From: Nitrospirota bacterium
GTDB taxonomy: Bacteria; Nitrospirota; Thermodesulfovibrionia; Thermodesulfovibrionales; SM23-35
Direction of reading: 5' to 3'
DNA length: 10,923 nucleotides
Assembly (NCBI GenBank): GCA_016212245.1
Contig: JACRGU010000065.1
Location: 1 to 10,923, forward strand
Each line of letters starts with the position of its first letter. The stretch's first letter is position 1. The position numbers and the translations under genes were made by a program. The notes below the pieces were generated by a model. That model had not been told where the DNA came from, searched no databases, and saw only the letters and a list, made by a program, of their open reading frames with translations. Below, piece by piece: positions 1 through 5,828 of the stretch.

Positions 1-357
1 GAGGTCATTGGCATTGAAGAAAATGTCTATTCTATAAAAGATGGCGAAAGGAACATAGCGATAAATAAGATAAACAATTACAGGTTTATCAGGATGACGG
101 CCGAGAGATACAGGTTTCGGGAAAATTTTGATATTATTCTGCTTAATCCTCCAAGGCCTGGTTTGACTTCAGAAATTGTCAAAAAGATTATTGAGGCATC
201 GCCTCAGAGGATTGTTTATATCTCGTGCAATCCGTCTACACTGGCAAGGGATTTGAAAAGGTTAAAGGAAAGATATGATGTTGACTCTGTGAGGATGGTT
301 GATTTTTTTCCAAATACGTATCACATTGAGGCAGTAACATTTCTTCATCTCAGGTAA
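1..357 (+). CDS. RNA uracil-C5 methyltransferase (RlmD/TrmA family), C-terminal part
   Basis: The reading frame is open from base 1, so the gene is cut by the window edge and about 118 C-terminal codons remain. It encodes the SAM-dependent catalytic half of a TrmA/RlmC/RlmD-type enzyme, which methylates C5 of a uracil in 23S rRNA or tRNA. Visible motifs in order are VIGIE (SAM-ribose binding, bases 4-18), LNPPRPGL (from about base 142), SCNPSTLARDL with the nucleophilic Cys at 226-228, and NTYHIEAV with the general-base Glu at 328-330. The second motif has Asn where RlmD and TrmA usually have Asp (DPPR); RlmC also has Asn, so this is an accepted variant. The N-terminal TRAM and iron-sulfur Cys region is outside the window, so RlmD, RlmC and TrmA cannot be separated. 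The stop is TAA at 355-357. Confidence 0.9.
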   Translation, partial: EVIGIEENVYSIKDGERNIAINKINNYRFIRMTAERYRFRENFDIILLNPPRPGLTSEIVKKIIEASPQRIVYISCNPSTLARDLKRLKERYDVDSVRMVDFFPNTYHIEAVTFLHLR

Positions 358-365
358 TCGACCCA

Positions 366-518
366 AATAATGCAGACATTGTTCAAAAATTTATTTAACT
401 CGATAATTTTATTGATATTATCTTTAAATGTTATATGGATAAAAATATACGTAACTACCATCAGTTAAAGGTAGCTAAGGTATCGAAAAATAAATTTTTT
501 CACAACATCTGCATTATT
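366..518. repeat. Imperfect palindromic element upstream of moeA (MITE-like)
   Basis: The left arm (366-405) and right arm (481-518) are inverted copies. The outer 31 bases match at about 27 positions, starting AATAATGCAGA, and the inner ends close with CGATA (401-405) against TATCG (481-485). The central spacer is about 75 bases. A shorter outer inverted pair lies at 361-374 (ACCCAAATAATGCA) and 524-537, so the right end seems to carry two partial copies of the terminus. No reading frame of note is present. The structure fits a small non-autonomous element or a long hairpin in the rlmD-moeA gap. A clear target-site duplication was not seen. Confidence 0.6.
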
Positions 519-550
519 CTAAATGCATTTTTTGGGTTAATTTAATTAAT

Positions 551-555
551 GGAGG
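551..555 (+). promoter_or_regulatory. Ribosome binding site of moeA
   Basis: GGAGG lies six bases upstream of a TTG codon at 562. The next in-frame ATG is at residue 65, inside the conserved SAMDGYA motif, so this site fixes TTG as the start. Confidence 0.75.
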
Positions 556-561
556 TTTGAA

Positions 562-2481
562 TTGAGGCAGGAGATATATCTTGAAAGCACTCCTTTAAAT
601 GAGGCACTTACAAAGTGGCTCAATAAACTCAGTTCTGAGGGAGCCGATAAACCGCTTTCAGGTGAAACAATCAAGGTTATAGATTCTCTTGGAAGGGTTA
701 CTGCAGAGGCGGTTATAGCAAAGATTTCCTCTCCATTTTATCACTCATCAGCAATGGATGGCTATGCTGTGAGATTTGCAGATACATTTGGTGCATCGGA
801 GAGAACTCCAAAGAGGCTGAAGATAGGTGAACAGGCAGTCTATCTTGATACAGGTGACCCTATGCCTGATGGATTCAATGCAGTAATAATGATAGAGGAT
901 GTGAATATAATTGGTGAATACATTGAAATCATCGCGCCTGCGACGCCATGGCAAAATGTGAGGGTAATTGGTGAAGACATAGTGGCAACCGAATTGATAC
1001 TCCCTGAGAATCACCAAATAAGACCTGTAGACATAGGCGCAATGCTTGCTGGCGGACATACAGATGTGAAGGTCAGGAGAAGGCCGAGGATAGTCATTAT
1101 ACCTACAGGCACAGAGATTGTAGAGCCAGGCACTGATTTACACAAAGGGGATATTATTGAATACAACTCGAGGGTCCTTGGAGGTCTTGTCTCAGAATGG
1201 GGTGGAGAACCGGTGAGGTTCAGGATAGTGCCTGACAGGCCCGATGAACTCAAAGAGGCGATACTCGATGCCATTAGTATGGGAGATTTGATTGTTGTTA
1301 ATGCGGGTGTGTCAGCAGGCTCAGAGGACTTTACTGCAGGAGCTATACGGGAACTTGGAGAGGTAATACTTCATGGTGTCAGCATAAAACCAGGGAAGCC
1401 TGTTATCCTCGGATGGGTGAAGGGCAAGCCAGTGCTCGGGATCCCCGGTTATCCTGTATCTGCATACATAACATTCCAGTTGTTTGCAAAACCTCTAATT
1501 TACAGGTGGCAGGGCATAGAAACCGAAGAACCTGAGATGCTCAAGGCAAAACTTTCAAGACAGGTTGCATCTCCTTTAGGACAGGAGGAATTCCTGAGGG
1601 TAAAGGTAGGGAAGGTCGGTGATAATCTTATAGCCACACCTGTAAGCCGTGGTGCAGGTGTCCTGATGTCCCTCGTCAGGGCGGATGGGTTTGTGAGAAT
1701 CCCTGTGATGTCAGAAGGCATTGGTGCAGGCACAGAGGTTGTCGTGGAATTGATGAGACCTAAAAAGGATATCACTAATACGATTGTCTGTATTGGAAGT
1801 CATGATAATGCCCTCGATCTCCTTGCGAATATATTAAAGAAAAGGCACCCGAGACTCTCTCTTTCATCTGCCCATGTTGGCTCAATGGGTGGTCTGATGG
1901 CATTAAAAAGGGGTGAGGCACATCTATCAGGAACGCATCTACTTGATGAGGAGACAGGTGAGTACAATGTACCATTTATAAGAAGACTTCTTCCTGATAA
2001 AAAGATTCTCCTCCTAAATCTTGTCTACAGGGAACAGGGCCTTCTTGTGCCAAAAGGCAATCCCAAAAACATAAAGGGGTTTGAGGATTTAACAAGGAGT
2101 GATGTTGTTTTTGTTAACAGGCAGTCAGGTGCAGGAACAAGGCTTCTTACAGACAGGTGCTTGAGAGAACTTGGTATAAACCCAAAAGATGTCAAAGGTT
2201 ATGAAAGGGAGGAATACACACATATGGGTGTTGCATCAGCAGTGCTTACAGGAATCGCTGACACAGGGCTTGCAATACTCGCATCAGCAAGGGCACTCAG
2301 CCTTGATTTTATACCTGTTGCAAAGGAAAGGTACGACCTTGCAATACCTCGTGAATTCCTTGAGACAGATATGCTGCAGAACCTTATAAAAATTATCAGG
2401 GAAGACACAGAATTCAGGGAAATAGTAATAGGGCTCGGAGGATATGATATATGCGATATGGGAAAGGTTATGTATGAGTGA
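562..2481 (+). CDS. moeA: Molybdopterin molybdenumtransferase MoeA fused to a PBP-like domain
   Basis: This 639-residue protein combines two modules. Residues 1 to about 400 are MoeA, which inserts molybdate (or tungstate) into adenylylated molybdopterin. Seen are SAMDGYA (63-69, with Asp66 as the likely equivalent of E. coli Asp59), GEDI (137-140), the PTGTEI segment (181-186), NAGVSAGSEDFT (247-258) and IKPGKP (275-280) with its two conserved lysines, then the GIPGYPVSA segment (293-301) and a C-terminal beta domain. Residues about 405-635 form a periplasmic-binding-protein-like (LysR-substrate-like) domain, with IGSHDNALDLL (411-421), HVGSMGGL and NRQSGAGTR (519-527). This MoeA-PBP architecture is known from archaea and some anaerobic bacteria, and the second domain is thought to bind the oxyanion. 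It is cytosolic, with no signal peptide. The start is TTG. The 3' end overlaps the convergent NlpC gene by 14 bases. Family confidence is high; the ligand of the second domain is inferred. Confidence 0.95.
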   Translation: MRQEIYLESTPLNEALTKWLNKLSSEGADKPLSGETIKVIDSLGRVTAEAVIAKISSPFYHSSAMDGYAVRFADTFGASERTPKRLKIGEQAVYLDTGDPMPDGFNAVIMIEDVNIIGEYIEIIAPATPWQNVRVIGEDIVATELILPENHQIRPVDIGAMLAGGHTDVKVRRRPRIVIIPTGTEIVEPGTDLHKGDIIEYNSRVLGGLVSEWGGEPVRFRIVPDRPDELKEAILDAISMGDLIVVNAGVSAGSEDFTAGAIRELGEVILHGVSIKPGKPVILGWVKGKPVLGIPGYPVSAYITFQLFAKPLIYRWQGIETEEPEMLKAKLSRQVASPLGQEEFLRVKVGKVGDNLIATPVSRGAGVLMSLVRADGFVRIPVMSEGIGAGTEVVVELMRPKKDITNTIVCIGSHDNALDLLANILKKRHPRLSLSSAHVGSMGGLMALKRGEAHLSGTHLLDEETGEYNVPFIRRLLPDKKILLLNLVYREQGLLVPKGNPKNIKGFEDLTRSDVVFVNRQSGAGTRLLTDRCLRELGINPKDVKGYEREEYTHMGVASAVLTGIADTGLAILASARALSLDFIPVAKERYDLAIPREFLETDMLQNLIKIIREDTEFREIVIGLGGYDICDMGKVMYE

Positions 2482-3325
2482 TAAGCCTTTTTGCTCCTAT
2501 AAACCTTTTAAAATAGTAGGGTGTTTTGAGGCTGTCTATAGTGACCCTTCTGTTTTTTGACGAGGCATGTATAAACAGGTTATTGCCGAGATAAATCCCT
2601 ACATGCGAAGGGAAAGATGCATATGTCCTGAAAAACACCAAGTCTCCAATAGAAAGGTCATCTTTTTCAACTGTCTCTCCAACATGGAACTGCTCTCTTG
2701 CTGATCGTGGCAGGTCAATCCCGAGAAAGCCATATACCTTCTGAACATATGCTGAACAGTCAATCCCCATGAGGCTGCTTCCACCAAACCTGTAGGGTAT
2801 GTTAAGTAACTTTTTTGCAAAAATGATAAGCCTTTCCTTATACTCCAGTGACGAGTGACGAGTGACGAGTGACGAGTTTTCACCTGACTCCTGACCCTTG
2901 ACTCCTGACCCTTGACCCGTGACTATTTCCTCTATATGCGCCTCTGAAAGTATTGTGGATTCTACTTCAGGTTCGATAAGGAGTTTCTGTCCTGGTTTTA
3001 ATAAATCTGTCTCAAGACCATTGATATCTTTCAGTTCATCCGCATCAATATCAAACTTCCTTGCAATCTTATAGATGTTATCGCCTTTCCTGACTGTATA
3101 GGTCTTTGGTCCAATCCTTTTTGTGAGGAGGTGTTGTCCTGGTTTTAGTTTTGTTGACCTCAGATTATTGATTTCCTTGAGTTCACTGATTGATATGGAA
3201 TACTTTTTTGATATAGCTGAGAGGGTATCACCCTTTTTTATTGTATAAGTCGTATCAGCGTAAGTACTGCCCGAGATAAAAACTGTAAGTATAAAGATAA
3301 CGATAAAAAGAAAGAGTCTTTTCAC
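2468..3325 (-). CDS. Secreted LysM-NlpC/P60 cell-wall peptidase
   Basis: This 285-residue protein begins with a signal peptide (residues 1-23, hydrophobic core 4-18, likely cleavage after TYA). Two LysM peptidoglycan-binding domains follow (about 26-69 and 76-118, each starting YTxxKGD), then a low-complexity linker (about 120-162) and an NlpC/P60 domain (about 163-282). The catalytic triad candidates are Cys190 in GIDCSAYV, His241 in PSHVGIYLG and His253 in FIHASS. The family cleaves gamma-D-glutamyl-diamino acid bonds in peptidoglycan stem peptides, acting in the periplasm or outer envelope. The start is GTG, fixed by an excellent Shine-Dalgarno. The gene begins 16 bases after the scpB stop, so the two are probably co-transcribed. 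Linker residues 134-160 are encoded by a heptamer repeat array, which is odd for a coding region. The specific cleavage role is not determinable. Confidence 0.93.
   Translation of the reverse strand: MKRLFLFIVIFILTVFISGSTYADTTYTIKKGDTLSAISKKYSISISELKEINNLRSTKLKPGQHLLTKRIGPKTYTVRKGDNIYKIARKFDIDADELKDINGLETDLLKPGQKLLIEPEVESTILSEAHIEEIVTGQGSGVKGQESGENSSLVTRHSSLEYKERLIIFAKKLLNIPYRFGGSSLMGIDCSAYVQKVYGFLGIDLPRSAREQFHVGETVEKDDLSIGDLVFFRTYASFPSHVGIYLGNNLFIHASSKNRRVTIDSLKTPYYFKRFIGAKRLITHT
2848..2925. repeat. Heptamer tandem array inside the NlpC gene
   Basis: Four perfect copies of GTGACGA (2848-2875) are followed, after an 8-base break, by six diverged heptamers of consensus NTGACNN (2884-2925: CTGACTC, CTGACCC, TTGACTC, CTGACCC, TTGACCC, GTGACTA). 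The array lies in frame within the gene and encodes its Ser/Gly/Glu-rich linker. Confidence 0.9.
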
Positions 3326-3330
3326 GCCTT

Positions 3331-3337
3331 ACCTCCT
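3331..3337 (-). promoter_or_regulatory. Ribosome binding site of the NlpC gene
   Basis: On the minus strand AGGAGGT sits five bases before the GTG codon at 3325. It matches the anti-Shine-Dalgarno core perfectly and decides the GTG start, which is followed directly by a normal signal peptide. Confidence 0.85.
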
Positions 3338-3341
3338 TGGA

Positions 3342-3875
3342 TTAAGCCGCCTCTTCCCTTATTAAATCCTTAAGGGTAGGCAGCTCTGTCAGGTCTTTTA
3401 GTCCAAAATACTGTAAGAATTCCCTCGTTGTCCCATAAAGCAGGGGCTTCCCAGGCGCCTCTTTACGCCCCATTATCTTTATTAACCTCCTGTCGAGAAG
3501 GGTCTTTATAACCCCTTCCGAATTAACACCCCTGAGCTCTTCAATCTCAGCCTTGATTATCGGCTGTTTGTACGCCACAATGGCAAGGGTTTCAAGAGCC
3601 GGAAACGAAAGCCTCATTAAAACATTCGTACTCTTTAATTTCCTTACCCACTGTGCATATTCAGGGTTTGTCACCATCTGATAGCCATTGGCTATCTCAA
3701 CTATAAGTAGCCCTGCATTCCGCTCTTTGTATTCCGCCATCAACTCATCCATAAGCCTTTTTATTTCAGCCTCAGGGAGTTCTATCACATTCCCTATAGT
3801 GGAAAGCGTTATTGGTTCCCCTGAAAGAAAAAGAAGAGCCTCAAGCACTGACCTCTTTTCTCTGTCTTCCATCAT
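3342..3875 (-). CDS. scpB: Segregation and condensation protein ScpB
   Basis: This 177-residue protein is ScpB, the dimeric winged-helix partner of the ScpA kleisin in the SMC-ScpAB condensin that compacts and segregates the chromosome. The sequence shows the typical start (REKRSVLEALLFLSGEPI, about residues 5-22), a first winged helix (about 5-80, ending NGYQMVTNPEY), and a second containing LSFPALETLAIVAYKQPI (about 88-105), RGVNSEGVIKTLLDRRLI and the PLLYGTTREFLQYFGL segment (144-159). Length and motifs are normal. The start is one of two adjacent ATGs (3875 or 3872) without a strong Shine-Dalgarno. scpA, usually just upstream, is not here; a small basic protein occupies that position. The downstream neighbour is the LysM-NlpC peptidase, 16 bases away. 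Confidence 0.95.
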   Translation of the reverse strand: MMEDREKRSVLEALLFLSGEPITLSTIGNVIELPEAEIKRLMDELMAEYKERNAGLLIVEIANGYQMVTNPEYAQWVRKLKSTNVLMRLSFPALETLAIVAYKQPIIKAEIEELRGVNSEGVIKTLLDRRLIKIMGRKEAPGKPLLYGTTREFLQYFGLKDLTELPTLKDLIREEAA

Positions 3876-3911
3876 AAATCGCTAAAAAGATACCAGAAAA
3901 GACCCTAAAAT

Positions 3912-4073
3912 TCAATCTTTTTCTTCAATGATTTCTATGGGCTGCTTCTTAATGCGTCTTCTATCGTATCCTTTCTCGCCCTTTTTAGTCGTAACAGGAT
4001 GGCTGCGGAGTTTTAGCACTGCCTCGATCGGGAGTCGGGGCTTAGGTTTTCTCTTCTTAGATGGTTTTTTCAT
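3912..4073 (-). CDS. Small basic hypothetical protein (53 aa)
   Basis: The frame from ATG 4073 to TGA 3912 encodes 53 residues, very rich in Lys and Arg, with a KKPSKKRKPKPRLP N-terminus, a central KKGEKGYDRRR segment and an acidic end (IEEKD). There is no membrane segment and no Cys. The pattern 'basic tail, Pro-rich, KGYDR' resembles short conserved basic proteins seen in several bacteria, but I cannot name a family; nucleic-acid or ribosome binding would be a guess. A longer upstream extension (to 4223) reads through the promoter region and looks artificial, so I chose 4073. A near-consensus promoter lies immediately upstream with almost no room for a leader. scpB begins 36 bases beyond its stop, so the two may share a transcript. 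Confidence 0.55.
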   Translation of the reverse strand: MKKPSKKRKPKPRLPIEAVLKLRSHPVTTKKGEKGYDRRRIKKQPIEIIEEKD

Positions 4074-4081
4074 TAAGATAA

Positions 4082-4110
4082 AATATACCTGAAAGCTTTT
4101 TCGTTGACAA
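4082..4110 (-). promoter_or_regulatory. Sigma-70-type promoter for the small protein/scpB/NlpC group
   Basis: On the minus strand TTGTCA (4110-4105) and TATATT (4087-4082) are separated by exactly 17 bases. The expected start of transcription is about 4075, only one or two bases before the ATG at 4073. It is the only good promoter I see for the scpB group. Confidence 0.6.
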
Positions 4111-4149
4111 GAAAGATGCCCTTTTGTTAAGGAAATCGGAGATGATATT

Positions 4150-4158
4150 TGATATAAT
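4150..4158 (+). promoter_or_regulatory. Extended -10 promoter for the small protein-nucleotidyltransferase pair
   Basis: TGATATAAT is a perfect extended -10 element (TGnTATAAT). No good -35 stands 17 bases upstream, which extended -10 promoters tolerate. Transcription would start near 4165, giving a leader of about 37 bases before the ATG at 4202. Confidence 0.5.
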
Positions 4159-4170
4159 TTACTGAAAAGG

Positions 4171-4191
4171 AGTAAGTAGTAAGGAGTAAAG
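4171..4191. repeat. Short heptamer array in a 5' leader
   Basis: Three tandem heptamers, AGTAAGT, AGTAAGG and AGTAAAG, are followed by AGGTAAGTA, which supplies the GAGGT ribosome binding site (4191-4195) of the gene at 4202. Two of the repeat units overlap further purine-rich Shine-Dalgarno-like cores. Confidence 0.6.
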
Positions 4192-4201
4192 AGGTAAGTA
4201 A

Positions 4202-4399
4202 ATGAAGATTGTAGGCAAAACAATAAGACATAAGAAAGGATTTAGTGAGGAGTTAAATAAGTTTTTTCAATTAGTCGTAGAATTTAGAAAAGACAAAGTT
4301 TTTATACCGAGAGGCATTTTCAGGTTTAAGACCTTTGAGGAGGCTGAAAAGTGGCGACACAAAATGCTGAGGGGCAAGGATCCAGACCACCAACAATAG
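4202..4399 (+). CDS. Small protein paired with a nucleotidyltransferase (putative antitoxin-like partner)
   Basis: This 65-residue protein starts at ATG 4202 behind GAGGT six bases upstream. It is basic and probably helical, with a RHKKGFSEELNKFF stretch, a FIPRGIFRFKTFEEAEKW segment (about residues 34-51) and a polar tail. Its 3' end overlaps the start of the nucleotidyltransferase by 49 bases, implying translational coupling. From memory, small proteins with a similar 'RGxxRFKxFEEAxxW' block occur next to AbiEii/MNT-like nucleotidyltransferases; I cannot name a formal family. Antitoxin or partner function is inferred only from size, overlap and neighbour. No DNA-binding helix-turn-helix is obvious. 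Confidence 0.7.
   Translation: MKIVGKTIRHKKGFSEELNKFFQLVVEFRKDKVFIPRGIFRFKTFEEAEKWRHKMLRGKDPDHQQ
4337..4343 (+). promoter_or_regulatory. Ribosome binding site inside the upstream gene
   Basis: GAGGAGG lies within the coding sequence of the 65-residue protein, seven bases before GTG 4351. It supports the GTG start of the nucleotidyltransferase and the 49-base gene overlap. Confidence 0.7.
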
Positions 4400-4821
4400 A
4401 TGATTTAGTAACTGTCTGTAAGAAACTCAACGAGGAGGGTGCAAAATATATCCTTATTGGTGGTTTCGCTATGAACTACTATGGGCTTCCGAGGGCTACA
4501 GAGGATATAGACCTACTTGTAGATCCTTCAACAGATAATATCTTGAGGATCAAAAATGCACTCTCATTTTTACCTGATAATGCAATTAAAGAAGTAGCTC
4601 CTGATGATGTAGAGAAATACGAGGTTGTAAGGGTGGTAGATGAGATTGCAATAGACCTGTTGAAAAAGGCATGCGAGATAACATATGAGAAGGCAGGGAT
4701 AGAATATTTTGAATTCAAGGGTATCAGGATTCCTGTAGCAGATATATCTACAATGATAAAGACAAAGCAGGGCGCAAGACCCAGAGATAAAGAGGACCTG
4801 TCATTTTTAACCTCACTTTAG
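4351..4821 (+). CDS. Minimal nucleotidyltransferase (AbiEii/DUF6036-like)
   Basis: This 156-residue protein has the signature of the DNA polymerase beta-like nucleotidyltransferase fold: an N-terminal helix, LIGGFAMNYYG (35-45), then ATEDIDLLVD (49-58) giving the metal-binding DxD pair Asp52 and Asp54, and a third acidic candidate in AIDLL (100-104, Asp102). A C-terminal TKQGARPRDKEDLSFL block (138-153) resembles the conserved K-x-R-x-K-D-x-x-D-L ending of the AbiEii/DUF6036 group. Such enzymes transfer NMPs to RNA or protein; several act as toxins in type IV-like toxin-antitoxin or phage-defence modules. It is coupled to the 65-residue protein upstream. The GTG start is favoured by the Shine-Dalgarno, although a later start is possible because the first 15 residues look unstructured. 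The 3' end overlaps convergent dapB by nine bases. Substrate and toxin role are inference. Confidence 0.8.
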   Translation: MATQNAEGQGSRPPTIDDLVTVCKKLNEEGAKYILIGGFAMNYYGLPRATEDIDLLVDPSTDNILRIKNALSFLPDNAIKEVAPDDVEKYEVVRVVDEIAIDLLKKACEITYEKAGIEYFEFKGIRIPVADISTMIKTKQGARPRDKEDLSFLTSL

Positions 4822-5616
4822 CCCCAACACATCCTGCATATCATAAAGCCCTGCTGGTTTTCCTGAAAGCCAGAGAGCAGCTTTTAATGCGCCTCTCGCA
4901 AATGTATCCCTGCTCGATGCCTTATGGATGATTTCAATCCTCTCACCAAGACCTCCGAAAATCACTGTGTGTTCACCAACTATATCACCAGCGCGCACTG
5001 TCTGGATACCAATCTCTTTTTTTGTCCTTTCGCCAATTAGCCCTTTTCTTACATATACGGCAACCTCATCAAGATTTCTGTTGATTGTATCTGCAATTAC
5101 CTGTGCCATCTTCAATGCAGTTCCGCTCGGAGCATCCTTTTTCAATCTGTGGTGTGCCTCGACAATCTCTATGTCATAATCATCGCCGAACACCCTCGCT
5201 ACATCCTGCAATATCTTTAAGAGCAGGTTTACTCCCATACTCATATTGGATGCCATCACGCATGGGATATTTTTTGTCAGTTCAGAGGCTTCTTTTAAGT
5301 CATCCTTTGAGAAGCCTGTTGTCCCGATGACCATAGCCTTGCCTCTCTGTGATGCGAGCCTCAGATTCTCTTTTGTAGATTCTACTGTTGTGAAATCGAT
5401 TATCATGTCCACATTATCAATGATTGACTCCAGGCTATCTACAAGTATTACCCCGGTCTCTCCAATACCGACTACTACACCAATATCCCTGCCGATATCT
5501 TTATGCCCCTTTTTCTCAAATGCACCGGCCAGTTGAAGTCCTTCATATTCCCTTGAGAGTGCAGTAATCCTGCTTCCCATTCTCCCTGCTGCCCCTGCAA
5601 CCGCTATCTCTATCAT
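4813..5616 (-). CDS. dapB: 4-hydroxy-tetrahydrodipicolinate reductase DapB
   Basis: This 267-residue protein is DapB, the NAD(P)H-dependent reductase of lysine and diaminopimelate biosynthesis that produces tetrahydrodipicolinate. The Rossmann nucleotide-binding motif is VAGAAGRMG (6-14), followed by DFTT (74-77) and VIGTTG (96-101). The catalytic block EAHHRLKKDAPSGTAL (153-168) holds His155 and Lys159, equivalent to E. coli His159 and Lys163, and the substrate-binding SGTA. The tetramerisation and substrate domain continues through VRAGDIVGEHTV (207-218). Length is normal. The ATG start has GGGAGGT four bases upstream (5621-5627). Other lysine genes are not adjacent. The promoter-side region is occupied by the palindromic element at 5661-5826. 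Confidence 0.97.
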   Translation of the reverse strand: MIEIAVAGAAGRMGSRITALSREYEGLQLAGAFEKKGHKDIGRDIGVVVGIGETGVILVDSLESIIDNVDMIIDFTTVESTKENLRLASQRGKAMVIGTTGFSKDDLKEASELTKNIPCVMASNMSMGVNLLLKILQDVARVFGDDYDIEIVEAHHRLKKDAPSGTALKMAQVIADTINRNLDEVAVYVRKGLIGERTKKEIGIQTVRAGDIVGEHTVIFGGLGERIEIIHKASSRDTFARGALKAALWLSGKPAGLYDMQDVLGLK

Positions 5617-5660
5617 GATAACCTCCCGCTTACGACTTAAATTTTAATAACCACGCACCA

Positions 5661-5826
5661 ATAACCAAACTGTTTATAGTAAACGGCATAGAAAAGTATA
5701 TAAGATCGTCATTCCCGCGCAAGCGGGAATCCAGAAAAATCAAAGGATTATACCCCTGATTAAATCAGGGGCTGCTTTCGCAGGAATGACTAAAAATTTA
5801 TAGCGTTCACTATAGAATTTGGTTAT
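5661..5826. repeat. Composite palindromic element between dapB and yacG (MITE-like)
   Basis: Outer inverted ends are 5661-5685 (ATAACCAAACTGTTTATAG onward) and 5804-5826, whose complement reads ATAACCAAATTCTATAGTGA onward. Inside, GTCATTCC at 5708-5715 pairs with GGAATGAC at 5783-5790. Three local hairpins are nested: ATTCCCGC-gcaa-GCGGGAAT (5711-5730), CCCCTGAT-taa-ATCAGGGG (5753-5771) and CTGC-tttc-GCAG (5772-5783). It has no open frame. It fits a non-autonomous palindromic repeat of the GTCATTCCCGC type common in many bacterial genomes. Confidence 0.75.
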
Positions 5827-5828
5827 TC

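Noticed and set aside
142..165. Loss of a catalytic Asp (NPPR for DPPR) in the methyltransferase
   Set aside because: RlmC naturally has Asn at this position, so it is not evidence of inactivation.
748..1775. Minus-strand open frames inside moeA (748-1059, 1011-1274, 1500-1775)
   Set aside because: They lie opposite a strongly conserved MoeA frame, have no recognisable motifs and no ribosome binding sites.
2848..2925. CRISPR-like array
   Set aside because: The repeat unit is only 7 bases with no spacers; it is a simple tandem array.
4104..4109. TTGACA as the -35 of a plus-strand promoter
   Set aside because: No -10-like hexamer lies 16-18 bases downstream; the overlapping minus-strand TTGTCA has a perfectly spaced TATATT instead.
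3912..4223. 103-residue version of the small basic protein
   Set aside because: The first 50 residues come from the promoter and heptamer region of the divergent gene, and a promoter lies within it.
4351..4399. Overlap of the two genes as a frameshift of one gene
   Set aside because: Each frame ends or starts with its own motifs, and a good Shine-Dalgarno precedes the second; two coupled genes explain it better.
5753..5771. Intrinsic terminator (CCCCTGAT-taa-ATCAGGGG)
   Set aside because: No T-run follows on either strand, and the hairpin is nested within a larger palindromic element.
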